Part shown: in pieces, positions 6,772 to 15,720 of the stretch | How the letters are laid out: the number at the start of each line of letters is the position of its first letter | How positions within the stretch are numbered: position 1 is the first letter of the stretch | Assembly (NCBI GenBank): GCA_964446745.1 | Contig: CAYURR010000034.1 | Span: 1 to 19,424, forward strand | Length of the DNA: 19,424 nucleotides | Source of the DNA: CAYURR01 sp964446745 | GTDB lineage: Bacteria; Bacillota; Clostridia; Lachnospirales; WQUN01 | Direction of reading: 5' to 3' | The notes under the pieces: generated by a model | What the model saw: only the letters and a program-made list of their open reading frames with translations | Told to the model about the DNA's origin: nothing | Database searches by the model: none | Program-made: the position numbers and the translations under genes

Positions 6772-9700
6772 TTATAACGCGAACAGCGTGCGCAGCTCCT
6801 CGAGGCTCAGTGCACTGATGAATTGGTTCTCATCCGACAGAACGGAATTGATTAGGTCCTTCTTCTTTTGATGCAAATTCAATATCTTTTCCTCGATCGT
6901 GTCCTTTGCTACGAGATTAAAGACCTGCACGGCTTTATTCTGACCAAAGCGATGCGCGCGGTCCGTAGCCTGGTTCATTACAGCCGGGTTCCACCATGGG
7001 TCGTAGTGAATAACGACGTCTGCACCCGTGAGGTTCAGTCCCGTACCGCCGGCTTTTAACGAGATCATGAATATATCCTTCTCGCCGTCGTTGAAACGCT
7101 TGCACATCTCCATACGCTCGGACGACGGTGTCGAGCCGTCTAAATAGAAATAACTGATGTTCGCGGCGTCTAATGTGTTCTTCAATATCGACAACATCGA
7201 TGTAAACTGCGAGAAGATCAGCATACGGTGACGCGACTCTAGTGCCATCTGTATCGTCTCGAGCGCAAGGTCGAGCTTACCGCTGCCGTCGTTGTAGTTT
7301 TCGAGACACAGCGACGGGTGGCAGCAGATCTGCCTCAGCTTTGTAAGGTATGACAGTATCTTGAAACGGTTCTGCGATATATCCGCAGACAGCTCCTCGA
7401 AATGGCCTTGTGCACGCAACAATTGCGCGGTATAAATACGCTTTTGCTCCGGCAAAAGCTCAGCGTAGAGATCCGTCTCGGTCTTTTCGGGCAGCTCGGT
7501 GAGCACCTCGGTCTTTACGCGGCGCAGCAGAAACGGCGAAATCTGTTTATGCAGCCGCGAGGCCTGATACGCGTCATTGTTCTTTACGATCGGTATCTCA
7601 TATTGCTTTGTGAAGCGGTGGATATTGTGCAGGTAGCCGGGCATGATAAAGTCGAATATCGACCAGAGCTCGGTCAGACTGTTCTCGATTGGTGTACCCG
7701 TAAGAGCGAAACGCTTGGAGGATTGAATGGATTTGAGTGCCTTTGCGTTCTGGGTCATAGGGTTTTTGATATACTGAGCCTCATCCGCAATTAGGTAATC
7801 GTATTGTATGTCCTCGTAGTTCTCGATATCGCGTTTTAGCATGTCATAGGTTGTGATGTATACGCGTGCATCCGTCTTTAATAGCTCCTTGCGGCGCTCG
7901 GGTGTACCGGACAATACGACGGTCGTCATATCCGGTGCAAAACGCTTGATCTCGTTTTCCCAGTTATATAAAAGCGAAGTGGGGCACACAACGAGGGTCT
8001 TACTGCGTTTGTCACTCAGCAGTAGCGTAATGATCTGCAGCGTCTTGCCGAGACCCATGTCGTCGGCCAAAATCCCCCCAAATTCGTAATGAGCTAGGGT
8101 CTTTAGCCAGCCGTAACCGACCTTTTGATATTCACGCAGAATAGGGTTCATCTGCTTCGGTATCGTAAACTCGCGTTTTGTACCCGACGCGAAATCCGCA
8201 GTCAGGCGCTTAAACGCGTTGTCAATATTTACCTTTTGCGCGTTTTGCGTGAGAGTGTTGATGTACAATGCACGATGCTTGGGCAGCACAATCTTATTCT
8301 GTGTGATATCCCTCTTCATGATGTCTAGATCCAAGATGAGTTCAGCCGTTTCACGGATGCCCGTGTCCTCGAGATCGATAAAGCGGCCGTCTTTTAAGCG
8401 GTGGAAACGCTTTTTAGATTTGTAGGACTCAAGGGCTTCCAGCAGCTCGAGCAGCGTAAAGTCCGAATCTACGGATATCTCAAGCAGAGAACCCTTAAGC
8501 TTGATGCCCAGAGAAGCCGAACGGAGCTTGTTTATGCGCTTCTTGAGATTGTCTGACGCATATAGCTCGGCATCCTTCATTGCATGCGCGAGCTCGCCGG
8601 AGTGGAAGCGCTTTAAAAACGAGAACACCAAGCCGTCCGAGTGTAGTACATAGATGCCGTGGCGTTCGTCGGGCTTAAAACCGTAGACCTCTATACGACG
8701 CTTGACGCGGTATTCCTCCGAGACATTACGGTGCAAGGACAGGGCGCCGGTTTCATCGTCAAAACAGCACTCCTTGAGCTTGTCTGAAAAGTATAGAAAG
8801 CTCGAGCCTGATTTGTTTACAGCTGAAAATTTCACGTCGCCATAGTCAAAAACCATCAAACATATCACATCATTGTTGTGTGCATCAAAGTAGAGACGGG
8901 GCTTCAGCGGTTTTTGTTTTATAACGGATACCTCTCCGGTGACCTCGGATATCAAGTGGTTCTCTACAAGCTTCGGATATACAAAGGTCAAAAAGCGTGT
9001 GAGCTCGTTACCCGTAAACGTCAGCACGGGCTGTTGCAATGGTGCAAACGCCGACAATAGCGCTGAAATGGTCTGCCCTGCGGTGAGCTCCATCCGGTAG
9101 ATATTATTGTTTGCGATGATGTATTTATATTTTTTGCCGGTTATTTCAAAAAACGGGATCTTCTGGCCTGTGAGTGCTATCTTGCCGTGCTCCGCATCTA
9201 GTGTAAACGACACGGGCGGCAACATATTATCGGATACGGTGTATGGCCCGAGCGGCGGCTCACCCTGTATCTCGAGTTTGACATCGAGCGTGCAGCTGCT
9301 ACGGCCTTCCAATATAGCGTCAAAGAAATCGTCTGTGTTTCGGCTCGTGAGGGCCAATATACGCGCGTAATCACGAGAATTCGTTATATAACTAAAATTT
9401 TTGAGCACCGATTGGTAAATGTCTGAAAAGATCGTATGCTCCTTCAGTATAAACTGTACGACAGACTGAGATTCGGGTTCAAACGCGGAGATATTATGAT
9501 AAACAGAGAGCTTGCTACCATATGAGATAGTTTCGCTGTTTTTAAAATGACTAGCAAAGTCGAAGATGCTCTTTAGAAGATAGAGCTTCGACTCGCCGAT
9601 TGTAAAATCTACATAAGCGTATTCGGATTTCTGGATATGGAGGCAGGGCACGAGGCGCAGCTTGCCGATGCCGTCGTCGGTGAGCTCGGGTAGGTTGGCA

Positions 9701-10080
9701 TCTATTTCTTCAAACACGTGCTTCTCCATGGTCTTGTTTAAGTTCTTTACAGCCGCGAACATCTGAGACGAAACAGATTCCTGAAACTTGCCCTCCATAA
9801 GCCCGAACAATCCTGTAATCACATGCTTGCACGCACCTGTCCAAATACTCTGGCTTTCGCAATTGCACCGGTATGACTTGAGCTTGCCGTCTGAGTCAAA
9901 GTCGTATGTGATCTCGTAATGCTTGTAATTGCCCTCGACCTTTACAACCACGGTCTGGTCATCGTCCAAGACATCGATTACCAAAAGCTTTCCCTCGCGA
10001 TAATGCCGCTCGCCCCGGGTAAATACATCGGGGCTGGATGCTATACCGAGGATTGAACCCTTCGTAATGTCAAACTTCAT
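6772..10080 (-). CDS. SNF2-family DNA translocase/helicase with N-terminal SWIM zinc finger
   Basis: A 1102-residue protein. The SWIM zinc-binding motif is C-x-C (72, 74) with C-x-H (84, 86). A long bacterial SNF2-associated region follows (roughly 150-620), then a complete two-lobe SNF2 ATPase: ADDMGLGKT (672-680, Walker A), LIADEAQYIKN with the DEAQ box (766-769), LTGTPIENSLTELWSIFDF (motif III region), ISLKAGGTGLNLTGADVVIHYDPWWNP (motifs V region) and Q-A-T-D-R-A-H-R-F-G-Q (motif VI, about 1036-1047). Such proteins use ATP to translocate on double-stranded DNA and may remodel protein-DNA complexes such as stalled RNA polymerase; its target is unknown. ATG at 10080 is chosen, with GAGGTG 9 bases upstream. 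A 16-codon extension from 10128 would pass through a terminator hairpin. All motor motifs look intact. Confidence 0.93.
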   Translation of the reverse strand: MKFDITKGSILGIASSPDVFTRGERHYREGKLLVIDVLDDDQTVVVKVEGNYKHYEITYDFDSDGKLKSYRCNCESQSIWTGACKHVITGLFGLMEGKFQESVSSQMFAAVKNLNKTMEKHVFEEIDANLPELTDDGIGKLRLVPCLHIQKSEYAYVDFTIGESKLYLLKSIFDFASHFKNSETISYGSKLSVYHNISAFEPESQSVVQFILKEHTIFSDIYQSVLKNFSYITNSRDYARILALTSRNTDDFFDAILEGRSSCTLDVKLEIQGEPPLGPYTVSDNMLPPVSFTLDAEHGKIALTGQKIPFFEITGKKYKYIIANNNIYRMELTAGQTISALLSAFAPLQQPVLTFTGNELTRFLTFVYPKLVENHLISEVTGEVSVIKQKPLKPRLYFDAHNNDVICLMVFDYGDVKFSAVNKSGSSFLYFSDKLKECCFDDETGALSLHRNVSEEYRVKRRIEVYGFKPDERHGIYVLHSDGLVFSFLKRFHSGELAHAMKDAELYASDNLKKRINKLRSASLGIKLKGSLLEISVDSDFTLLELLEALESYKSKKRFHRLKDGRFIDLEDTGIRETAELILDLDIMKRDITQNKIVLPKHRALYINTLTQNAQKVNIDNAFKRLTADFASGTKREFTIPKQMNPILREYQKVGYGWLKTLAHYEFGGILADDMGLGKTLQIITLLLSDKRSKTLVVCPTSLLYNWENEIKRFAPDMTTVVLSGTPERRKELLKTDARVYITTYDMLKRDIENYEDIQYDYLIADEAQYIKNPMTQNAKALKSIQSSKRFALTGTPIENSLTELWSIFDFIMPGYLHNIHRFTKQYEIPIVKNNDAYQASRLHKQISPFLLRRVKTEVLTELPEKTETDLYAELLPEQKRIYTAQLLRAQGHFEELSADISQNRFKILSYLTKLRQICCHPSLCLENYNDGSGKLDLALETIQMALESRHRMLIFSQFTSMLSILKNTLDAANISYFYLDGSTPSSERMEMCKRFNDGEKDIFMISLKAGGTGLNLTGADVVIHYDPWWNPAVMNQATDRAHRFGQNKAVQVFNLVAKDTIEEKILNLHQKKKDLINSVLSDENQFISALSLEELRTLFAL

Positions 10081-10104
10081 GTTTATGTACACCTCATAAA
10101 GAAA

Positions 10105-10130
10105 CCGCAGATAAAAAATCTGCGGCAAGA
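10105..10130 (-). terminator. Hairpin terminator after csrA
   Basis: CCGCAGAT (10105-10112) pairs perfectly with ATCTGCGG (10118-10125) across a five-base loop. Read on the minus strand, TTTCTTT follows the stem, so it fits the end of the flagellar transcript after the csrA stop. The T-tract is imperfect, so read-through is possible. The SNF2 SD begins only about 9 bases beyond the stem. Confidence 0.65.
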
Positions 10131-10131
10131 T

Positions 10132-10350
10132 TTATTTGATCAAATTTTTAACGGCGCTTATGTTGATATGTTCAGAGGCCTCTCTGTTCTCGTCTTTTAT
10201 TTGCTCGTATACCTCCTTGCGGTATATGGACACTTCCTTTGGTGCTACGATACCTATCTTTACCTGCTCCCCTTGGGAGCTCAATATGATTATCTCAATG
10301 TTATCATTGATTACTATCGATTCGCCCTTTTTACGTGTCAATGCAAGTAT
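10132..10350 (-). CDS. csrA: CsrA, carbon storage regulator / translational repressor
   Basis: The frame encodes the complete CsrA consensus: LALTRKKGESIVINDNIEI, then VKIGIVAPKEVSIYRKEVYEQI (the second RNA-contact strand, with the V-x-I-Y-R-K-E-V-Y signature) and an acidic helical tail. Total length is 72 residues, normal for Gram-positive CsrA. CsrA dimers bind GGA motifs near ribosome-binding sites; in Bacillus it represses flagellin translation and is antagonised by FliW, which is encoded just upstream here. The start is odd. The family begins Met-Leu-x-Leu-Thr-Arg, but the codon at the Met position (10350-10348) is ATA, with AAAGG about 10 bases upstream. The next standard start, TTG at 10341, would delete the first three residues including part of the first RNA-binding strand and lies too far from the SD. 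The ATA start is therefore preferred, as inference. Confidence 0.9.
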   Translation of the reverse strand: MLALTRKKGESIVINDNIEIIILSSQGEQVKIGIVAPKEVSIYRKEVYEQIKDENREASEHINISAVKNLIK

Positions 10351-10371
10351 AAGACCACAACCTTTTTTTAT

Positions 10372-10827
10372 CTATTTATTATTGGCTTTCTTGTGCAGAT
10401 CATCGAATACATAGTAACGTACCTCGTATTCGTCATTGTTAAGCAGCACTTGCTTACCCTTACGTGTTACGGGGTTGATGACGATCGGTGCCTTCAGATT
10501 TGCGCGCATGCTCTTTACATCTTCGGGTATTACTAAGATGTTATATATAAGCAGGTTGTTACCCTTTAGATCGCCGAGGCTTTCTATCTCATCCGGACGA
10601 ACGAGCGGGTTGTAATCAGGCTTGACGTTGTAAATGTTTATCATCGCGAATGCAAGTTCTCCGTCATCCACGGACTGCAGCCAGCATATCGTATCGTCTC
10701 CCGGTGATTCTAAAAGTACGATAAAGTGATGTTTGTCTTGAAAGCCCGGTAAGCCTTCGTCAAAACATATCGAAAGATTTTCATCATATTCTATTTCGCC
10801 AAAGTGTTTGGTTTGTAGCTTCTTCAT
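10372..10827 (-). CDS. fliW: FliW, flagellar assembly factor and CsrA antagonist
   Basis: A 151-residue cytoplasmic beta-barrel protein of usual FliW length. Recognisable segments are the opening K-x-F-G-E-I-E-Y-D-E, the F-x-x-G-L-P-G-F signature (residues 22-29), the ICWLQSVDD strand, LVIPEDVKSMRANLKAPIVIN (a classic FliW stretch) and a lysine-rich tail. In Bacillus FliW binds flagellin, and when flagellin is exported free FliW binds CsrA and relieves repression of flagellin translation. Its place directly between flgL and csrA is the conserved Firmicutes arrangement. The ATG is backed by AAAGGA 8 bases upstream, and the gene starts 36 bases after flgL. No flagellin gene lies within the window. 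Confidence 0.95.
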   Translation of the reverse strand: MKKLQTKHFGEIEYDENLSICFDEGLPGFQDKHHFIVLLESPGDDTICWLQSVDDGELAFAMINIYNVKPDYNPLVRPDEIESLGDLKGNNLLIYNILVIPEDVKSMRANLKAPIVINPVTRKGKQVLLNNDEYEVRYYVFDDLHKKANNK

Positions 10828-10863
10828 TGTCTAATTCCTTTCCGAATGTAGGAAATTTGCAGA

Positions 10864-12351
10864 TTAAATAAAGTTTGCCAATGACAGTTGCATGATGCTA
10901 GCACCTATCTTTAAAGCGGCTGTGTATGCGGACTCAGCGTTGTTTTTGTCCATCATAGCCTGCATCATATCTACATCCTCGTTATCGGACATTAATTCCT
11001 TGTAAGTTTCCTCATCCATCTCAAGGCGTTTTTGTATCAGATCGAGCCTCGTCATCCTAGAGCCGAGATCCGCGCGTTCCTTTGATAGGTTTGCCGAATA
11101 GGTTTCGACAAATTTCAACGCGTTATTGAAACGATCTCCCAAGACACTCTGCAGCTGACCCTTTTCCTTGTTCATTTGATCTGTGATCGCCTTTTCGAGC
11201 TGCTCGCCCGAAAGATTTGGGATCGCTGTGGTCGAATAATACTCACGCAGCTCCTTTTCGGTTGAAAGCTTGCCTTGCTCCATGATCTTCACAATAGACA
11301 TCAAATCGGCGTACATGTTATCTGTAAAGCTATCCTTAGCAAGCGAATTTACATCTATACGTGTATTGGTGCTGAACTCATAGTTCACCATCTGATTGTC
11401 CATTGTATAGTTCTTTGCGGGCACTACAGCCACACCGTTTTCATCAGCGGTTTGCGTGCATTTGAAATACACCTGCGGGTTCAATTCACCTTGAGTAAAG
11501 CCTGTTTTAGTGTAATTGAGGTTGAGTCCGCCGTCTGCTTGAACCTTCTGAGCCGTAGCATCATTCATAATGAGCTCCCCGGTCTCCTTGATGTAAATCA
11601 TTTCGTTAGCAGCCAGACCCGATACATTATAAGCATCGGCACTGTAGTTCGCAGCTTTTGGATCTATGCTGAGCTCCCTGACCGTATAGTTCGTGGGAGG
11701 TGTGTTTTGGCCCTGAACAGCATTTGCATTTGTCAACCCCGTTACCTCTTTATATGGCAACCGAATAACGTTTATATTGTTTATTTTAGGTTCGCCCCAT
11801 GTAGAAGCCGGTGGTACTGCATTGGTTGTAGGCTTTTGATATGAAAGGGTTTTTTCAATATTGGATGGGTCGAATGTCTGCGTAATGTTGTATGAAGCCT
11901 GATTGTCCCTTTCGAACGTGGGTGGCTGATCAGTGCGAAATCCGGAAAATACATAACGTCCGCCGTAGTTCGCGTTCATTTCCTTGCCTATTTGCTGAGT
12001 AAGCTGCTTTAACGACGCGACAATCTTTTCCTTATCCGCTGCCTCGAGGGTACCTGTAGAGGCTTGAACGCTGAGTTCCTTTATCGACTTCATGATGTCG
12101 ACGACATTATTATATGCGCCTTCGGTAACCTTCATCCATGCATCGGCTTGGGAAACATTTCTTTGAAATTGAAGATTTTCCTCTACATTGGTGCGAAATT
12201 TGAGCGCACGGCTTGCGATAATCGGGTCATCCGACGGTTTGGAAATCTTTTTCGTGGTTGCGATCTGGTTTGCGAGCTTGTTTACATACTTTAGGTTACG
12301 GTTGATATTTAGAAGCATTGTGTTACTGACCATTGTATTGGTTACACGCAT
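10864..12351 (-). CDS. flgL: FlgL, flagellar hook-associated protein 3
   Basis: A 495-residue flagellin-like junction protein. The N-terminal helical region (MRVTNTMVSNTMLLNINRNL, then QIATTKKISKPSDDP near residues 28-42 and a heptad helix up to about 100) matches FlgL/flagellin D0-D1. The C-terminus (MQAMMDKNNAESAYTAALKIGASIM to the end) is the partner D0-D1 helix. The middle (about 150-330) is variable and beta-rich. FlgL sits between FlgK and the filament at the hook-filament junction and is exported by the flagellar type III apparatus with no cleaved signal. AAGGGGG lies 7 bases before ATG. It follows the second flgK gene by 24 bases and is clearly in the same operon. Confidence 0.93.
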   Translation of the reverse strand: MRVTNTMVSNTMLLNINRNLKYVNKLANQIATTKKISKPSDDPIIASRALKFRTNVEENLQFQRNVSQADAWMKVTEGAYNNVVDIMKSIKELSVQASTGTLEAADKEKIVASLKQLTQQIGKEMNANYGGRYVFSGFRTDQPPTFERDNQASYNITQTFDPSNIEKTLSYQKPTTNAVPPASTWGEPKINNINVIRLPYKEVTGLTNANAVQGQNTPPTNYTVRELSIDPKAANYSADAYNVSGLAANEMIYIKETGELIMNDATAQKVQADGGLNLNYTKTGFTQGELNPQVYFKCTQTADENGVAVVPAKNYTMDNQMVNYEFSTNTRIDVNSLAKDSFTDNMYADLMSIVKIMEQGKLSTEKELREYYSTTAIPNLSGEQLEKAITDQMNKEKGQLQSVLGDRFNNALKFVETYSANLSKERADLGSRMTRLDLIQKRLEMDEETYKELMSDNEDVDMMQAMMDKNNAESAYTAALKIGASIMQLSLANFI

Positions 12352-12375
12352 AGATAGACCCCCTTCGGACCTTTA

Positions 12376-13920
12376 TCAGCCTCTGCCGAGCTGGTTGATA
12401 GTAAAATCATATATACTGTCGATTACATTCATGAGCTTGCCCGCAGCCATGTAGAGGTGTTGGAATTTTATCATATCTGCCATTTCCTCATTTGGGTCTA
12501 CACCCGAAACGGCCAATCTTTGATTATCGATCTGTGTCGACAAGTCTGTATAGTTTTCCTGGAACTTATTGGCCTGTTTTGCATCGATGGATAACTCACC
12601 CGTGACACTCGCCAGAAAATCATCAACACGACCTTCTTTAAACAGGCTCTTGTTATTGAACACATCACGTAAAAATCCGTCGGTGATCAGGTTATTTTTA
12701 GAGACGGACACGCCGTCCTGAGCGGGCTGATAATACGCACAAGCCAATTTCATCGGATCCTCCAACAGATCCGGGTTCAGCTTAAAATTAAATGCATCCA
12801 TATTTGCATAATTCGGCGGTATGGCAGCATTGCCGGTATAGGTAAAAAACAATGTATTGTTTGATTGATTGCCGTGCCCGTCCACGCCCTTTAGGTGCTC
12901 CTTATTCATCGCGTCAGCGAACGTACGAACTAGGGTATTGAGTTTTTCCAGGTAATATGGGATACCCTTATAGTTTACGCCCTTTGTGGCATGCGCTGTG
13001 ACCATGCTGTTGCCGTCGCGTACATCTACGATACCCTTGAGCTGACCCTTCAAGGCGGGATGATTTAGGTCGAACTTTGTGCCGTTTGTGAACTCGACAT
13101 CAAGCAAGCCGTCCGCATCCATATCGTTTAGCTTGGTTGTGCGCACGGTGGTCTTTAGTGAGTTCATATCAAAATGATTTACAAAGTCATAACCGTTTAT
13201 CATGATGCTGAAACGCTTATCGTTGGGTTTGTTGGATGTAGAGTAGTCTGTCTCGGACACCTCTACGTTTACCAGTAGCGACAGGTCATCAACGAGGCGC
13301 ATACGCTCGTCACGCAGGTCATTTGCAGATGAGCCGTCAAGCTCTGCGCTGCTGATCTGACGGTTTAGGCTCGCAATACGTTCGCCGAGGTTGTTGATCA
13401 TCTTTACAGTGGAATCGAGCTCGTTGTTTAGGTCGAGCTGCTGCTTGCGTAACGATTGTGCGGACGAGTTGATATTAGTCACTAGCGAATTTGCAAACTG
13501 TATCGCGTTATTACGGTACGTGGGATCATCAGCATTCCTAGACAGATCCTGAAGGGTATTTTGGAAGTTCAGAAACGACGTCTTGATACCGGAGCCACCC
13601 AGATCATTTAGTGTGCTCTCAATGACCTTTAGGCTGTCCTTTCTGGCCTGATATGTGCCTAAGGCACCGCGCTCAGACCAGTATTTTCTGTCCAAATAAA
13701 AGTCACGCAACTGACCGGTGCCGTAAACCTCGGAGCCTGTGCCTATCATACCCCTGCCGTTTCGGAACGACAAAGCGGGAGTGGCCCGCATCTTGGCAAA
13801 TTGTTTGGAGTATCCCTTAATCGATGAATTGGCGAGATTATGCGAAACTACATCGAGCGCACCCCTGGCTGTAAACAGGGCGGATGAAGCGACATTGTAT
13901 TCAAAAAAAGATGATCTCAT
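12376..13920 (-). CDS. flgK: FlgK-type hook-associated protein 1, second copy
   Basis: A 514-residue protein. The N-terminal rod/hook signature covers residues 1-40: a helix ending in ALDVVSHNLANSSIKGYSKQ. Coiled helices at about 90-200 include ISSAELDGSSANDLRDERMRLVDDLS. The C-terminal FlgK signature is D-N-Q-R-L-A-V-S-G-V-D-P-N-E-E-M-A-D-M, then FQHLYMAAGKLMNVIDSIYDF. It differs from the upstream FlgK by about 70 residues in length and throughout the middle, so this is an old duplication and not a recent copy. GGGAGG stands 7 bases before ATG, and the gene begins 22 bases after the first flgK. It presumably joins hook and filament as FlgK does; whether both copies are in the same junction is unknown. 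Confidence 0.88.
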   Translation of the reverse strand: MRSSFFEYNVASSALFTARGALDVVSHNLANSSIKGYSKQFAKMRATPALSFRNGRGMIGTGSEVYGTGQLRDFYLDRKYWSERGALGTYQARKDSLKVIESTLNDLGGSGIKTSFLNFQNTLQDLSRNADDPTYRNNAIQFANSLVTNINSSAQSLRKQQLDLNNELDSTVKMINNLGERIASLNRQISSAELDGSSANDLRDERMRLVDDLSLLVNVEVSETDYSTSNKPNDKRFSIMINGYDFVNHFDMNSLKTTVRTTKLNDMDADGLLDVEFTNGTKFDLNHPALKGQLKGIVDVRDGNSMVTAHATKGVNYKGIPYYLEKLNTLVRTFADAMNKEHLKGVDGHGNQSNNTLFFTYTGNAAIPPNYANMDAFNFKLNPDLLEDPMKLACAYYQPAQDGVSVSKNNLITDGFLRDVFNNKSLFKEGRVDDFLASVTGELSIDAKQANKFQENYTDLSTQIDNQRLAVSGVDPNEEMADMIKFQHLYMAAGKLMNVIDSIYDFTINQLGRG

Positions 13921-13942
13921 TTATTGACCTCCCTCAGTAGTC

Positions 13943-15697
13943 TCAGACCAAGCCGATGATTGTATTAATCATGGAATCGATAGTATTAAATATTCTCGCT
14001 GCAGCATTATATGAGTGCTGAAATAGCATCATATTCTTCATCTCCTCGTCTGTCGAAACAGCCGAGACGGACATGCGCTTGTTATCAGCTTGGTTTACAA
14101 GTGTCATCTGATTATCCACATAACCTACCGCTTTATTTGTCTCCATACCGACAAAGTCTACAAAGGATGTGTAGCTGTCCATAACGTTTCTCATGATGCC
14201 GTCGCCCATATTTAAGGACTTGCTGGACCATTTATCGAGTATCTTGTTTACAATGGTTGGGTCCTCACGATCGCCTGTAGAGGATAAGCAGAGATAGTTG
14301 TAACCGTCAGAGGCCAGTAGCTTTGGGTTGACCTCGATATTACCGATCGTGTACTGGGAATAATAGTCGCCGTTATTGACCGGTATGAGATTACCGAGGT
14401 TGTCAAATTTATTTGCATATGATCCCTGTGTACGTGTAAACAACTCTGTATAGCTCTTGTTGCCGTTTAGGTCAAGCGGTGCGTTCGGATCCTTTGCGCC
14501 TCCCAAAGCCGGTGCGAATATGTCATTCATCATCGTAACGACATGGTTTACGAGCTTGTCGAATTTTTCCATCGTTTGAGGTATCAGGCTGTTGTTAGCG
14601 CTGAAGTAATCGTTCTTGTAGTTATATAGGTCTGCTAATTGCTGACTTGTCGGTAATGCAGGCGGCGCGGGGAATGATGGCCTCGGGTCAACCAATGCGT
14701 TCTCGCCTAAGTAATTTGCGGGACGTGTACCGCGTGCAATCAATATACCCTTTAACCGACCATTGTCATTTCCGGCTGCAGCACTTACCGAGAATTGGGA
14801 AGGGGGATTAGAACCGGTTTGGTCTATGGAAGCGAAGTTAAACAGCGGGGTAAATTCTGTTGGCGGCGTATTGCATGATAGCGGCGTTGTAGAATTAGTA
14901 AATACAGGTTCCACAAACGAATAGCCCGGAGTAGTGTAACGCAATCCGAGTGTGCGTTGCGAATTAGCTACAAGAAGCTCTTTACCCTCGGTCAATATGT
15001 CCACACGACCGTCCGGATATTCTTTGTAATCGATCTCAATTAAACCGCTCAGTGCATCCAAACATCTGTTGCGCTCGTCACGCAGGTCGTTTGGCCGTTC
15101 ACCACTCGCCTGTGAAGAAGATATCTGCTTGTTCAGCTCCGCTATCTTCGATGTCAGGTTGTTTATCTCCTTGACGGTATCTTGAACCTCCTGGTTCAAG
15201 ATCTGCTGTTGTTTAAATGTGCGATCATAAAAAGTATTGGCCTTCTCGATGAAAGAGACAGCCGTGGAGATGAGATTCTGGCGTGTGGTTATACTATCTG
15301 GGTTCATAGAGAGCTCCTGCAGGGAGTTCCACAAATCCTGAAATACCGACTGTGATCTATATTCGCTCTGGAGCTCGCCGATAATGGACTCCAGTTCTAA
15401 ACCGGTCGCGGCTATTGGGTCGTAGTAGTTGAGCTTTGAGACCTCTTTGCGATAGGTGATATCCAGAAACTGATTGCGTATCTGCTGGGTCATAACCACA
15501 TTTGTACCCAAACCGCGCTGCATAGGAGTACCGTTACCATTACGGCCTATGTTGTTGTAGCCCCAGTCGCTCTGGACGATGCGCTGGCGCGAAAATCCGC
15601 TGATCGATGAATTTGCCATGTTGTGACCTGTCACAGACAATCCCATCCGCGCAGCAGTCATACCGCTTGTAGCTATGCCTAAACTTGTTATCGACAT
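13943..15697 (-). CDS. flgK: FlgK, flagellar hook-associated protein 1, first copy
   Basis: A 584-residue FlgK close to the usual 500-650 length. Residues 1-40 (MSITSLGIATSGMTAARMGL, then VTGHNMANSSISGFSRQR) are the classic flagellar rod/hook N-terminal motif. The helix with KEINNLTSKIAELNKQISSS and GERPNDLRDERNRCLDALS (about 175-215) is the D1 region. The C-terminal signature is N-Q-A-D-N-K-R-M-S-V-S-A-V-S-T-D-E-E-M-K, then MLFQHSYNAAARIFNTIDSM. The middle contains a Pro-rich variable insert near residues 330-350. It is exported without a signal peptide, probably with FlgN as chaperone, encoded just upstream. AGGGGGG lies 8 bases before ATG. This copy is better placed as the orthologous flgK because it follows flgN directly. 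Confidence 0.92.
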   Translation of the reverse strand: MSITSLGIATSGMTAARMGLSVTGHNMANSSISGFSRQRIVQSDWGYNNIGRNGNGTPMQRGLGTNVVMTQQIRNQFLDITYRKEVSKLNYYDPIAATGLELESIIGELQSEYRSQSVFQDLWNSLQELSMNPDSITTRQNLISTAVSFIEKANTFYDRTFKQQQILNQEVQDTVKEINNLTSKIAELNKQISSSQASGERPNDLRDERNRCLDALSGLIEIDYKEYPDGRVDILTEGKELLVANSQRTLGLRYTTPGYSFVEPVFTNSTTPLSCNTPPTEFTPLFNFASIDQTGSNPPSQFSVSAAAGNDNGRLKGILIARGTRPANYLGENALVDPRPSFPAPPALPTSQQLADLYNYKNDYFSANNSLIPQTMEKFDKLVNHVVTMMNDIFAPALGGAKDPNAPLDLNGNKSYTELFTRTQGSYANKFDNLGNLIPVNNGDYYSQYTIGNIEVNPKLLASDGYNYLCLSSTGDREDPTIVNKILDKWSSKSLNMGDGIMRNVMDSYTSFVDFVGMETNKAVGYVDNQMTLVNQADNKRMSVSAVSTDEEMKNMMLFQHSYNAAARIFNTIDSMINTIIGLV

Positions 15698-15720
15698 CTA
15701 TGAATCCCCCCTGAGTACTG

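Noticed and set aside
10081..10128. N-terminal extension of the SNF2 protein from 10128
   Set aside because: The added codons run through a terminator hairpin, and the GAGGTG SD is correctly spaced for the ATG at 10080.
11275..11844. 189-codon plus-strand open frame opposite flgL
   Set aside because: It is antisense to a well-supported flgL, has no SD, and its composition (many Ile/Leu/Cys/His) is typical of a shadow frame.
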